From Wolfiporia cocos (taxonomy: Eukaryota; Basidiomycota; Agaricomycetes; Polyporales; Phaeolaceae), in the NCBI GenBank assembly GCA_029448655.1, contig JACCLO010000003.1, positions 2,108,001 through 2,172,000 on the forward strand: a stretch of DNA of 64,000 bases, given 5' to 3'. A program made the translations under genes and the position numbers. The notes below the pieces were generated by a model. That model did no database searches. It was given only the letters and a program-made list of their open reading frames with translations, and had not been told where the DNA came from. How positions within the stretch are numbered: position 1 is the stretch's first letter; the number at the start of each line of letters is the position of its first letter. This document shows positions 22,054 to 32,833 of the stretch, piece after piece.

Positions 22054-22099
22054 CGCGAGTTTGTGTGTATTTGATTATTTGTACAAAATGAACGGCATA
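22054..22099 (-). repeat. Terminal inverted repeat, outer end of copy 2
   Basis: Mirror of the outer end of copy 1. The palindrome stops exactly here: the next base is A, where the mirror position before 5,386 would predict C. Confidence 0.8.
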
Positions 22100-22710
22100 A
22101 AGAAGACACAGGTTATAAGACTGCGATTTCTAGCTCGAGAACGCTGCCCCTTCCGTACGAGTACAGCGTCCTTTTATACAACAGAGTACATAAGTTTTCC
22201 AGGCCCAGGACCCAGCGGAAACAGGTACCGTAAAAGGTCGAGGCGAGGCGAGACTGTAAGTACCGCGTTGAGGTGGAGTAAGTCCATATCGGGAAACAAA
22301 GGATTAGCAGGATAAGACGAAACGGGGAAAGGATGTGCCGTATCCGTCACAGAAACGGGCCACTCTGATCGATCGAGCCCAAGAAGGCTGCCACTAGAAG
22401 CTCTGAAATACTCGTGTCTTGCTGCCCGAGTGTCTTGCTGCCCGATATGGGCCGAGGAATTTGCCCTAGACATGTATTCAAGTGCCTTCAAGTCCACAGA
22501 GCTGCGAGACATACAAACGACAAGGAATCATTAAAAAAATCACGGTACACGGTAAGCAAGGAATCGAGTCAGAGGAAGCCCAGTCATTCATGCGGTGACG
22601 GGATATTGCAAAAAATGTCTTGACGATGGCTGAACAGTACACGGAGGGAGTGAGATGCCGGAACAAGCGAGCGCGTATTCTAGACGGGATGCCATCTCCA
22701 GCTTGCGGAT
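22100..22710. other. Junction DNA right of the palindrome
   Basis: No gene is supported. On the minus strand a TATAAAAGG box lies about 70 bp from the transposon end, possibly a promoter of a lost LTR or gene. Otherwise this is the 3' flank of the gene ending at 22,711. Confidence 0.4.
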
Positions 22711-23691
22711 TCACCACTCGTGCTGCGGCGACTCCGAAGTAAAGGATTTGGGGGATCCCTGCGATTCGTCGTCGTCGCGACAATGCTGCGAGCCCGCGCC
22801 TTTGACCAGTTGACCGTAATCGCTCTCCTGCGAGTTGGGGAAGTGATAGTAGTCGTAATCTTCGTAAGTCAATTGGAAAGGGGGCTCCGCAGCTGTCGTC
22901 GGGAAGCAGAGGATTCCTGCGGAATCCGTAGAGAAGTTGCTCACGGTGTCTGACGCCGACTCGATCGACTGGTGAAAGCTGTCCCCCCTACGCAGAGAGT
23001 TTAACTGGTTATCGCCAATGTTCATCTCAGGAACGTGTCCAATGTCCGTCACGGGCCCACACTGTGGCGTCGCGTCTCCTTGCTCGGTGTTAACGTCTCC
23101 CCCTTCGACGTCCCTGTCTCCAGCATCGCAGTCGCCAGCGTCATCAGGGCCGTCGAATAGAGAAGAGTAAGAATCCACGGAAGCCTGAGAGCTCCCGCAA
23201 TAATCCTGCTCACCCCAGAACTCCTCCTTGGCCTGAGAGCTCCCGCAATAATCCTGCTCACCCCAGAACTCCTCCTTGGCCTGAGAGCTCCCGCAATAAT
23301 CCTGCTCACCCCAGAACTCCTCCTTGGCCTCGCATCCCGGAGAAGCCAGCGAATCCCAGGAGTCTTCGGGCTGCCTCTCAGGTATAGCGGATTCATAGGC
23401 GTCGTCGTCGATCTCGCTAGATGTGCACGTCGACGCGAACGGTTCGAACGCGTCAGTCTCCTGGACCGAAGGCGTGAGTGCATTTGCAAGTGTTGGGGAC
23501 GTCGTGGCCACCGCCCAGTCGCCGTGCATCTGCTCGGCCTCTCCGTCATGTTGCACTGCATCGTTGCTCGAGTGTGTGGTACCAGCTGGTGGAACATCCC
23601 CGCTTGCGTTGTCGATTGGCGGAAATGATCCGAATCTGGTTTGCATCATGTCTAGCTCAGAAGGGATGGGTGGTAATTTATAGCCACTCAC
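22711..23691 (-). CDS. Acidic low-complexity protein with triplicated repeat
   Basis: A 326-aa frame, rich in Asp, Glu and Ser, that I do not recognise. A perfect triplication of a 16-residue unit (AKEEFWGEQDYCGSSQ) lies at the middle (23,184-23,327). The start is uncertain: the frame opens with GTG, the first ATG is at 23,653, and an upstream ATG at 23,794 with GT-AG junctions suggests one or two small 5' exons that I could not join in phase. A TATA-like TTATAAG lies upstream near 23,880. No membrane or catalytic motif. It is the first host gene right of the transposon nest. Its aromatic/acidic Ser-rich make-up would suit a nuclear regulatory protein, but that is a guess. Confidence 0.5.
   Translation of the reverse strand: MSGYKLPPIPSELDMMQTRFGSFPPIDNASGDVPPAGTTHSSNDAVQHDGEAEQMHGDWAVATTSPTLANALTPSVQETDAFEPFASTCTSSEIDDDAYESAIPERQPEDSWDSLASPGCEAKEEFWGEQDYCGSSQAKEEFWGEQDYCGSSQAKEEFWGEQDYCGSSQASVDSYSSLFDGPDDAGDCDAGDRDVEGGDVNTEQGDATPQCGPVTDIGHVPEMNIGDNQLNSLRRGDSFHQSIESASDTVSNFSTDSAGILCFPTTAAEPPFQLTYEDYDYYHFPNSQESDYGQLVKGAGSQHCRDDDESQGSPKSFTSESPQHEW
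23184..23327 (-). repeat. 48-bp coding tandem repeat, three perfect units
   Basis: Units start at 23,184, 23,232 and 23,280 and look identical. The length keeps the frame, so changes in copy number would only lengthen or shorten the protein. Perfect identity points to recent expansion. Confidence 0.9.
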
Positions 23692-23694
23692 AAA

Positions 23695-24537
23695 TTGTCT
23701 TCGGACCCGTACTTTCGGCTGGCCACAGGCATCATCAGCATAGAGGTCAAATCAACATGAGTCCAACTCACAGAGCACGAAGTGCAGACATTCTACGAGA
23801 AGGGCGTGAACGAGACTGAAGACACGAGGATAACAAGAGCTCGGACGGTGGTTGAGTGCTCGAGCGAGATGAGGGGGGAACTTATAAAGCCTACGGACAC
23901 GATGCTTTGCGGCCAATTAGGCAACTCGCAACATGGGCCTCATCATTTTACACCCAGTAACACATGGCGGAGGATTGGCCCCATCGGATGTGCCTTCACG
24001 ACGGAAGCACAGTTGACGACCGGCATACTTCAAATCTGCGATGCCCCCACGGAAGCTGTTTTCAATTCCTTCACGATAACAGCTGTGTCACATTGACCCT
24101 CTTGCCATTCGCCGGCATAGCAACACATTTTGGACATAGGCCACTGCGCAAGTGCGTCAACGGCCCTTCAGATGGTGAACAGACCACTGACGAGCATGAC
24201 ACACTCAACTTCGGGCAGAGGGGCCGGCTTTGCGTATCGAAATTGTTAGCGCGAATGGACAGCTTCTCACAAATTACCAGGCGATGGACGTGAACGATAA
24301 AATGGCAGGATCTTTTGCTTCGCCGGTGCGTTGCGCGTCTACCATGCGTCAACTACGTCGAGAATCAGTGGCCAAGGTAGCATCAGAACATGGCACGATC
24401 ATGATGGATTCATTTATTACTGTGGCCTGCGTACAAGTCTACCCTTGAATGCATTGCCACTGCTGCAATGTTTATGATCAGCACTTCTCGAGCAATATGC
24501 GGACATGGCAGCACTCACACCGCCCACTGGCCTACTC
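23695..24537. other. Intergenic, promoter side of 22,711-23,691
   Basis: Contains the probable 5' exon and promoter of the minus-strand gene (to about 23,900). From there to 24,537 I see no gene, RNA or repeat. Confidence 0.5.
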
Positions 24538-24768
24538 CTACTCCTTGGTGCCTCCCAGCTTTTTCCGAATGGCACGCTCCTCGCTCAGCGCCTCCGTGAG
24601 CTTTTGCAACTGTGCCGAGATGGCAGAGTCGCCGCCGTGCGACGCAACAGCGCGGCGGCTCTCGTATTTGGCCAGGAAATCGTGCATGCGCCCCATTGCG
24701 GCCGATGGCGATATGCCCTGGACGCGAGCAAGCTGCACGCGCAGGGGTGGTGTGATTGCGGCGTCCAT
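24538..24768 (-). CDS. Small 76-aa protein, hypothetical
   Basis: An uninterrupted 76-aa frame starting at the ATG at 24,768; a longer reading would need a TTG. GC-rich third positions and the composition (Ala, Arg and Lys rich, with the C-terminal heptad-like helix SAQLQKLTEALSEERAIRKK) look like real coding sequence. It probably forms a short coiled coil and may be a small subunit of a complex. Divergent from ERG9, with about 380 bp between starts. I do not recognise the family. Confidence 0.6.
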   Translation of the reverse strand: MDAAITPPLRVQLARVQGISPSAAMGRMHDFLAKYESRRAVASHGGDSAISAQLQKLTEALSEERAIRKKLGGTKE

Positions 24769-25151
24769 GGTGTTGGGCAAGGTGGGCAGCCACAGGAACA
24801 GGAGGATGTGCGAGCGAACGCGATTGGCCGAGGGATAATTAATACATGATGGTGGCGAGACCGCTCAGCGGCAGCCGTGACTGCTCCCCGCTCTACCTGC
24901 TCCGTCGTGTGTGTGCAAGTTCGGCGAGAATGCGGCCATGGGAGATGATAGACCGGTGGAAGCGAGGAGAGCTTATGAGGAGGATCGCCCCCCAATCGCC
25001 CCCTGTCACGCACGGGCACCATCTGGCGGCGTTCCCGTAATATAAGTCGTACCACACTAGTACTACTCTCACTCTAGACTGCCCCCGGTCTCGCTCGTAC
25101 TCTATCTCCTGCCTTCAGCGCTGGCCCTAGTCTCCTTGCCATTATAAAACC

Positions 25152-27192
25152 ATGGGCGCCCTCTCTATGCTCGTTTTGCTGCTCACCCACCCACTCGAGT
25201 TCCGCACGCTGCTGCAGTACAAGCTCTGGCACGAGTCCAACCGCGACATCTCAGCGCCAAGCGAGCACGTACACTCAGGATGGGACCGCAAGTCCATGAG
25301 GAGATGTTGGTACTTCCTGGACATGACGAGCAGAAGTTTTGCGGGGGTCATAAGGGAGCTTGAGGGTGACTTGGCCAGAGTTGTGAGTATTCTCGCGTAT
25401 TTGCGCCCGTTCACCAAAGGCCTGTTCAGATGCGTCTTCGCGGCCTGACAAGTACCACGGGAATCTACTGCTGCCACAATCTGTGCGGATGTGCAGGACG
25501 CCCGGTGGCGCGAGAAAGAGGCATATGGGGATGGCGTACAGCAGGACAAGCGCTGCAGGTGATCATGCAGCGCTTCTGAACAATGTCGTCGGTGCAATGT
25601 CGCAACGAGCGAGCAGTTCAGAGCTGCAGTGTTGACACCCTTGCGCTCATCATGTCTAGCAAGCGCCCCAAGCGTACGCTCCCTCGACTCAGACCTTGTC
25701 GCGCGGGCGCAGCTCGCAGTTATTGATTTTTGAATTGATCGTCGCATGCTCATCATGTATTATCATATCTAGATCTGCCTATTCTACCTCGTCCTGCGTG
25801 CGCTCGACACGATCGAAGACGATATGACGCTCCCGGACGAGAAGAAGCAGCCTCTGCTGCGTGCCTTTCATGAGCATGCGGTCACACCAGGCTGGACGTT
25901 CGCCGAGAACGGACCGGACGAGAAGGACCGGCAGCTGCTCGTCGAGTACAACGTCGTCAGCGAGGAGATGAACCGGCTCGACGCGTGGTATGTAACCTTC
26001 CATCCGCCCTCATCCCGTGCTCACACCGCGTAGCTACCGCGACGTGATCATTGACATCGCGCAGAAGGTGGAGACGGGCATGGCGGACTACGCGCACCGC
26101 GCCGCGACGACGGGACAGCTCTACGTCGAGAAGATCTCGGACTACGACCTCTACTGCCACTACGTCGCGGGCCTCGTCGGCGAGGGCGTCACGCGGCTCT
26201 GGAGCGCGTCGGGCAAGGAGGCGCCATGGCTCGGCGAGCAGCTCGAGCTCGCAAACTCGATGGGCCTCATGCTGCAGAAGACGAACATCATCCGTGACTA
26301 CCGCGAGGACGTCGAGGAGGGCCGCTTTTTCTGGCCGCGCGAGATCTGGGGCCGCGAGCTGTACGGCAAGGCTCTCGGGCGACCCGCGTTCAAGGACATG
26401 CCGGAGATGTGGCAGCCCGGCAACGAGCAGCAGGCACTATGGGTGCAGAGTGCGATGGTCGTGGATGTGCTCTCGCACGCGGTCGACTCGCTGGACTACC
26501 TCCGCCTGCTCAAAACGCAGAGTGTGTTCAACTTCTGTGCCATCCCGCAGACGATGGCGATGGCCACTCTCTGCCTATGCTTCATGAACTACGAGATGTT
26601 CCAGCGGAACATAAAGATCCGCAAGGCGGAGGCAGCGTCGGTTTGTGACTAGCCTAAATATAAATAGTCTTGATACCCGACTCACGCGCGTTACAGCTGA
26701 TCATGCGCTCGACCAACCCGCGAGACGTTGCATACCTCTTCCGCGACTACGCGCGCAAGATCCACCGCAAAGCCGTCCCTGAAGATCCGAGCTTCTTACA
26801 GATCTCCGTCGCTTGTGGCAAGGTACGCTAAATACTTCCCTTCCGGGCATGCATCAACAACTGACTCCGCGCAGATCGAACAATGGTGCGAACACCACTA
26901 CCCGTCGTTCGTCTCTGTCGCCACGTCTGCTACAAGCGCAAATGCGTCGCAGGTGTTCGATCCGTCGGACGCGCGAACCACTATCGCGGAGCTTACTCAG
27001 AAGCGCGACCGCGAACTAGCGATCCAGAAGCGCGCGAGCGAACTTGGTCTGAACGGCCGGGTAAATGCCAAGCCATTGGGCGAGAACCCGGATGACATGA
27101 AGGAGATCATCTTCTATGTTGCCTGCGCCTTTGCTCTCGTCATCATGGTCGGGCTCGGTGGATTATGGCTTCTTCTGAAATTCTACCAGTAG
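25152..27192 (+). CDS. ERG9: Squalene synthase (farnesyl-diphosphate farnesyltransferase)
   Basis: Joins two farnesyl diphosphates via presqualene diphosphate and reduces the product to squalene, the first committed step to ergosterol, at the ER membrane. Exons 25,152-25,382, 25,773-25,987, 26,034-26,640, 26,697-26,822 and 26,875-27,192 give 498 aa in phase, close to fungal homologues. Key features: SRSFAGVIRELEGDLAR, the first Asp-rich motif DTIEDD (residues 89-94), YCHYVAGLVGEG, the second Asp motif in NIIRDYREDVEEGRFFWP (D237 and D241), VFNFCAIPQTMA, and a C-terminal anchor (about 470-495). A TATAAAA lies just before the start. Intron 1 is about 390 nt while the others are 46-56 nt, an odd expansion in an otherwise regular gene. 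Confidence 0.95.
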
Positions 27193-29097
27193 GACAGATG
27201 TCGGCGTGTGCTTCGGACTGTTGGATGTACATATACGATATCCGTCCATTGCCCCGCTGGTCTGACTCGTCCAGATATTTACTTTCAATGAGCATCCCAT
27301 CAACTTCCAACGGGGAACCGCGAGCGCTTTGCTCCTTCTAGAGGATAGAGCTGGATTTGAGTGGAATTCCATAGCTTGAAGCCTAACCACCATTAGGAAC
27401 TGCCCTTAGTATTCTGAAGGCTTGGCACCAAGCTTTGTCACTAGGGAGAGAGGTACGAGCAATGATCATTCTGGGGAGAAGTCCGTGACCTCTGTTGATC
27501 CTCTCTCCCTCCACGAGGAGTGTTTCCGCATCCCCCGTTCTTGCACAAATTAGGGTTGCCAATATCGTTGACTCATGGATAGGATCGTCGCTATCTAGAG
27601 TCGAAGGGACTGCTGTCAACGACGCCAGTTGAGTGCTGCACAGCCACTGTGCGAGAGCTGCTCATACCGCGTGCAAACTGGATCATAACCTATCATCGAC
27701 AGAATGCATGAAATGAAGGTACGGCTTCTACACCTGGACTTCCTTTTCCTGGGTCTTAATCGCCACATTATTTTGATTTTCGTCACCTTTTCCTCCACAA
27801 AGAGCGCCTCCGCGAATATAAGCAGCGTCGTTCTTAGACTCACTATTGGCAGTGCCTGGGCCTTGATTAATTTGAGGTTGGGGCGTGATGAGGGTAATAT
27901 TCATCAAGCCTGCAATTACAATTCATGTTCCGCGACGTCCTAACGTGTACATGACCACAGAACGGCCCCGTTCAGACGCTCATGACGACTAAAAAATGAG
28001 TAAATATATGTAGCGGTACGAAGCGGGAGGAATCCTTACCGTCCCCTTCAATATTCAATATTGAAGCATACTATGAACGTCATGAAAGACTCAGTCACAG
28101 GGAACGCAAAATGCTCACTAGCCTGAGGCTGATCATCGATAAAGCACCGCCTATCATTAGGTTGTAAAACCTCTGCCAGTGATAGCCAGCCTTCCAGAAT
28201 AGAATTGCACAGAGCACTCATTTCATTAGGCTCATAAATCAGCCTGAGCATAGAAAGACAGTCGTTCCTATATCATTTCATCGACCTCACTTACAACTGT
28301 CGACAGAAGTATACTATTTTCAAGGCAGCGTGTTAGGAGGTCCCTCAAATTTGTGTCTTGTTTGACTCCTAGGTGCTTGCTGATGGCGTTCGCCGCATAG
28401 CCAGTCGCATATCAGACGTAAAGAAATATCCTAACTCCCTCTCCGTCCCACACATAAGCCTCGTTTTTCCGTACACGAACGCCGCATTTAGTCGTAGTTA
28501 CTTGACGCGGGATACAAATGTATACAAAAAAAATATCCTACGGCTTACGATCTCGTTAAGCAGAACGCACATCATAAACGTCGACAACGTTAAACGCCGA
28601 ACTGATCTATGCACAGACCACATATATTGAGTGCCGAGTTTTTCAGCGTCTCATAACCTGTCTTACTAACATTTGATATGTGATCCACAGGCTCGGGAAT
28701 GCCCGCTTGAGCAAAGCGAGTCCATTCTACCTATGGGTTTGTTGTGAGACTAGATGGGAGCGAACGTGTTGAATAGAGGGGAAAATTCAACAGGCAGCGG
28801 TTGGAGAATGCGGCAACCAATTACATGTGTGGCACCCGTTCACGCTCATCTGATAGTGGAACTCAATACATAGCAATCCAGTCACGTAGGCAACCTTACA
28901 CGGTAACGTCTGTATCAGCGACCCTGTTTATCCAAATCGTCTCGCATGTGGTCTCGTTCTCCGTCATGAAGCCCGCATTCCATCGTCCACATTGTCCGAA
29001 GGCTTGTGTCGATGGTCCATACCAGGAGACCACGGAGCAAAGCGCATACTACTTTTGTCGCTTAGACGCTTCGGATGAATTTCAATTCGGGGCGCAA
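27193..29097. other. Convergent intergenic region, ERG9 to RCC1-PHD
   Basis: 1.9 kb between two convergent stop codons. Short scattered frames only. No domain, repeat or RNA that I can support, and it is long for this otherwise compact stretch. Confidence 0.5.
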
Positions 29098-31456
29098 TCA
29101 ATTGACTTGAAACCGTGACCCACCAGAAGATTTTGACTTCGCAGGAGCTTTGCGCTTCTGCCCGGTCCGTGGTTCTGATAGCCCCTTCTTCTTCGATCCG
29201 CGCGACCTTTTTGGCGCTTCCGGACCCACCGGGGCGCCAGGGTCATCTTCACAATCTGGACAAAACCATTCACCCTCCGGGACAGCGTCCAAAGGAGGGT
29301 CGAGACATCTCAGATGATAAGGCCAGTCACACTGAAGCGCGGCCATGACGAGTCAGCACAGAAACGCAGAAGACAGCAGAGGTGTTCACTTTCTCGCACT
29401 CGAGCAGCGCATCGCTCTCATCATGTTCGGTGTTTGCTTCGCAAACGACACACTGCTCAGGAGCATCCACCTCGAGGGGATGTCTTTGTAGCTCAGAAAG
29501 ACTATCGTTGGGTTTGGCCAGGAAAAAAGTCGTATTCTGTGCAGCGGCGATCCTGAAGACATGTGAGCAAGCGTGATGTTAACGGTTTTAGTTATTGCGC
29601 ACTGGAAGACCTCAACGCCAGTGAGTGGTTGGCAGCGGGTGGGTTTAGTCGCGCTTTTAGGTTCGTCCGGACCTAGCCCAAGCTCGCCTGCGAATGCGCG
29701 AGAGGTCGACAAACCGATCGAGCAAGTGGAGGCATGACGCACCATTGCCTGCGCCTTGGCCGAATGCGATGGTCATAATGCTGCCATCGTCTTCGTCAGG
29801 GGCAAGTGCCCAGTGTGTTACCCCGCCACATGCTGCATGCGTCACTTTACAACCCCTAAGCGGCTAAATGTGAGCGACCGACATGAGACATGATAAGGTG
29901 CAATGTCGCATACATGATGTCTGGCAGGTAGCGGAACGATGAGTAAGGCTGTCCTGACGAGCCTATAGAATCCATCAGTTGAACATGCACAGGAAATCAC
30001 AACGTCTAGAAGACGTACCGTCCCCGGTATTCTTCCACTACGAACCGTGAGCAACACTGTAAAGGGATGAGTGAAAACGGACATACCTTGCCCGCCATCC
30101 AATACATCCTCTGCTTGTCGATGATAACGGTATTCGATGGCCCGGCGATAACTTCAGCTCCCATAGTCATCTCATTGGGGCCGGCAAACTAAGGACAGCC
30201 TAGTCAGAGACGACAAAAAGGCAAGCCAAAGAAGTACCTGTGGCACTAATTTCGGGATGAGCATGTCTTGCTGGTTGCCTAGACCGAGACGGCAGTAACC
30301 ATTGTATCCCCAGACATAGACGAGGCTATTGTTGCCGTCAGTGTTCGAGTATCTGATGCATCAATGCAACAATTACAACGTACCCTGCGGTATCGAGAGC
30401 GACGCTATGTTGCTGGCCGCATGCAATCTGGACGATCTTCTTGCCCTCGAGGCCTTTGACGGGTACTGAGACAATGTCAATATGTCATTGTGTCGAGTCT
30501 AGCTCGTTTTGTCTACGTACTAGGCTCCCACTCGACATCAAAAGCGGTCTTGCCCGCACTCACGATGTGTTCGCCGGTCTTGCCATTGCCAAGCTGGCCA
30601 TGCTCGCCACTTCCGAACGCGAAGACTGCGATGGCGGGAATATTCGTGACCGTTGCGAACTCACAGAAACAAACCACTCACCTTTGCCACTATCAGTAAG
30701 GATAATGGAAAACGTGACGCCGGCTGCTGCCCTGACCACATTCTCCTTCTCGCCTCCGACTTTTGGAGGATCCACGAGTCTGAACGGAGCAATCTCTGCG
30801 CAAGCGGGATGTCCACACTGCAATCGGTCGCCGCGCGTCATAATGCGTTCGGACTGTCATCATGGAGACAACGTACCTGCCCCGCAGTGTTTGCTCCTGC
30901 AGACCATAGCTGTCCTCCGCTCCCAACGAGCAGCGTATGGCTTCTGCCACATGCGGCATGCACGAAGGTCGTGCCTTCGGGCGCACCAAGCTCCTGTGCA
31001 GTCAGGCGTCGCGGCGCGTTCTCGGAGATCACATCGACACCGGCCATGCCCAAGGCACTCTTTTCGCTCCGACCAAACATCCATGCCACTCCATCTGTGT
31101 CGAGAACCACAACGTGGCAACCAACACAACTGGCGTGGATGGACGCGGCTTTGACGTTGCCCAGGGACCGCAGGATGTGGGGCTCCAGCAGGTCCGGACT
31201 ACTACATGATATGGCTCAGCGATTATGCAGGTTTCGCGGGACTTCATATACTGGTTACTAACGTAGTAACATTACTGTCTTCCTGCGACTTCTTGCTAGC
31301 ACCACTACGCTCCTTCCGACCTAGTCTTGGCCTAGTGGGGTATGAAGGTCAGCGTTGAGGCTATGTCAATGCGTCGAAGCCGCGGAGCTGAACTGGTGCC
31401 CACGACGGTGCTCAAACGCACCAATCCGTACCGCCACAAAGCAGAACTAGCCACAT
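29098..31456 (-). CDS. RCC1-repeat protein with C-terminal PHD finger
   Basis: Fourteen exons join in phase to 534 aa: 31,422-31,456; 31,263-31,331; 30,877-31,201; 30,682-30,817; 30,521-30,625; 30,384-30,465; 30,238-30,325; 30,087-30,188; 30,019-30,037; 29,914-29,962; 29,743-29,855; 29,603-29,687; 29,390-29,552; 29,098-29,331. Repeated RCC1 blades are clear: [51 protein letters not shown] and [19 protein letters not shown] finger follows with zinc ligands C437, C440, C455, C458, H463, C466, C481 and C484, then a basic Lys/Arg/Ser tail. PHD fingers read histone H3 tails and RCC1 propellers bind chromatin or Ran, so a nuclear chromatin role is inferred. Exon 9 is only 19 nt. Start ATG at 31,456 is chosen because the family begins with a short CGGT-containing strand. 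Confidence 0.85.
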
Positions 31457-32833
31457 TCGCGTATACGCTCAGCTCAGCTTTCCGTTACTAAAGAAATGAG
31501 AACTACCTCGACCCCATTGTTGTTCGTGTTCTTGAGCAGAGACAGAGACATCGTTAAGTGTTGCCGCGTCCGCTGTGTTCGGCGAACTCATGTTGAACGA
31601 GTTGGTATTTGGAGGCAGAGTTACAAGCGTCCCGAGAGCAGGACCTCTCGGCCACCACTATGGAAATAAGGAGCCCAGTTAACGTAACGTGTGCATTCCC
31701 AACAGTTACGAATATTCTGCATATACAAAGCTGCACCGCTATATACAGAAATACTACTCTGGTCTCTAGGAAGGAGCAGTTTATAATTGCCAGGATGCTA
31801 TGTGGTCCTCCCACGGAAGATCAAACCTGTCTTCACGACCTGCAGGGTCCAGTCGATTTGTAGAGGAGCGAATGCATACAGCACAGGTAAAGCGATGACG
31901 AGATTCATGTACGACTCTGAATCGCAACAATGTATGGCCGACACAAGGACTACATCAGAGGTTGAAATGCGTTATAACAACGTATCTTGACTTCTGCCTC
32001 AAATTAACAGAGAAAACGCGGCACGGCATGTCCTGAAGCCTGTTTGACTGTTGAGAGGAATTCATCAGTGACTGTGCGATGAGATGTAAAATGCAGCAAT
32101 GCGAATGGTCAGAAACGCGAAATAACATCCAGCGCGCCCAAAAGCGCTCAGACTGACGTGCAAATGAAAAGACAGAGCTCATCCCACAAGAAAACAAACA
32201 ACGAACAATCTACACTTACGGTTCTCTCCTCTCCAAGTGGACGCGTGGCATTGTCTAGAAAATGAGGGACGCAAGACAATGATATTATGCGGCATTCCTG
32301 CATCCTAGAGGACGCCGGGGCTCGTCGAAGAATTATCTAGGATGGCTTGAGCCATCCGGCCAGGCCATACTCTCAGATCCCGCATAGCTGAGTGGTGAGT
32401 ACGCAAGAATCTGCGAACCTAGATGTTCTCGTGGCAATACACGCCGTCAGCCCATGATACGGAAAGCCAGAACAATGATCAGAGGTCGCAGGCTCGGAGA
32501 AATTGCAAGACAAAAATGAAGCGCCGGTGGTCAGATCCGGATTCGTTTCCATTATTCGGCACGTTTCCATGCCGAGCACTGGTACGTTCCTCAGATCTAC
32601 ATCTATAGCTTGGGGTAGTTCACAAACTGTGGTAGTCGCACATACAACTGATGCTACACGCGAATAGTTGAACAAGATTGACACGATATACGAACCGAAA
32701 ATACACTCTCGGAGGATATCGTGAGAGCGAGCCAGCCCCCATTACTGTGAAGCGCTTTTGGCCGTATGCGCTTCGATAATCTGCGCCTGCCGCCCATCTA
32801 TTCTCATTGCAGAGCGCGAAAGTGCCAGATAAT
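31457..32833. other. Divergent intergenic region, RCC1-PHD and Zn2Cys6 genes
   Basis: 1.4 kb holding the promoters of both neighbours. No gene seen. Short open frames on both strands lack coding character. Confidence 0.5.

Larger units (their letters stand above)
5386..22099. repeat. 16.7-kb inverted repeat with 158-bp centre
   Basis: Every coordinate x in the left arm pairs with 27,485-x in the right arm. The arms are 5,386-13,663 and 13,822-22,099 (8,278 bp each), and the centre 13,664-13,821 is not palindromic. All mirrored reading frames I compared have identical translations, and I saw no arm difference. Both outer and both inner edges fall exactly on transposon termini. The structure is therefore two oppositely oriented copies of one element, not a random fold-back. 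Confidence 0.93.
13822..22099. mobile_element. IS3EU-like DNA transposon, copy 2 (inverted)
   Basis: Mirror image of copy 1 with the same termini, genes and solo LTR. Its flanks do not match: GGGGCA on the left (13,816-13,821) and AAGAAG on the right (22,100-22,105). It therefore lacks the target duplication expected of a simple insertion. The left flank is gag sequence and the right flank is unrelated non-gag DNA. Loss of one flank by deletion or recombination after insertion is the simplest reading. Confidence 0.85.

Noticed and set aside
5386..22099. Assembly or sequencing fold-back artefact
   Set aside because: Such artefacts turn around at arbitrary points. Here both the inner and the outer edges of the symmetry fall on the transposon termini, and a target duplication borders copy 1. 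It still deserves read-level confirmation.
22100..22200. Surviving LTR of the second retroelement right of the palindrome
   Set aside because: A TATAAAAGG box is present but there is no TG...CA terminus and no match to another LTR in the window, so it is kept only as a possibility.
22720..23683. Long frames opposite or offset to the acidic gene (Arg-rich frame 23,049-23,597)
   Set aside because: They are shadows of the repeat-containing acidic frame, and their Arg-rich composition has no domain.
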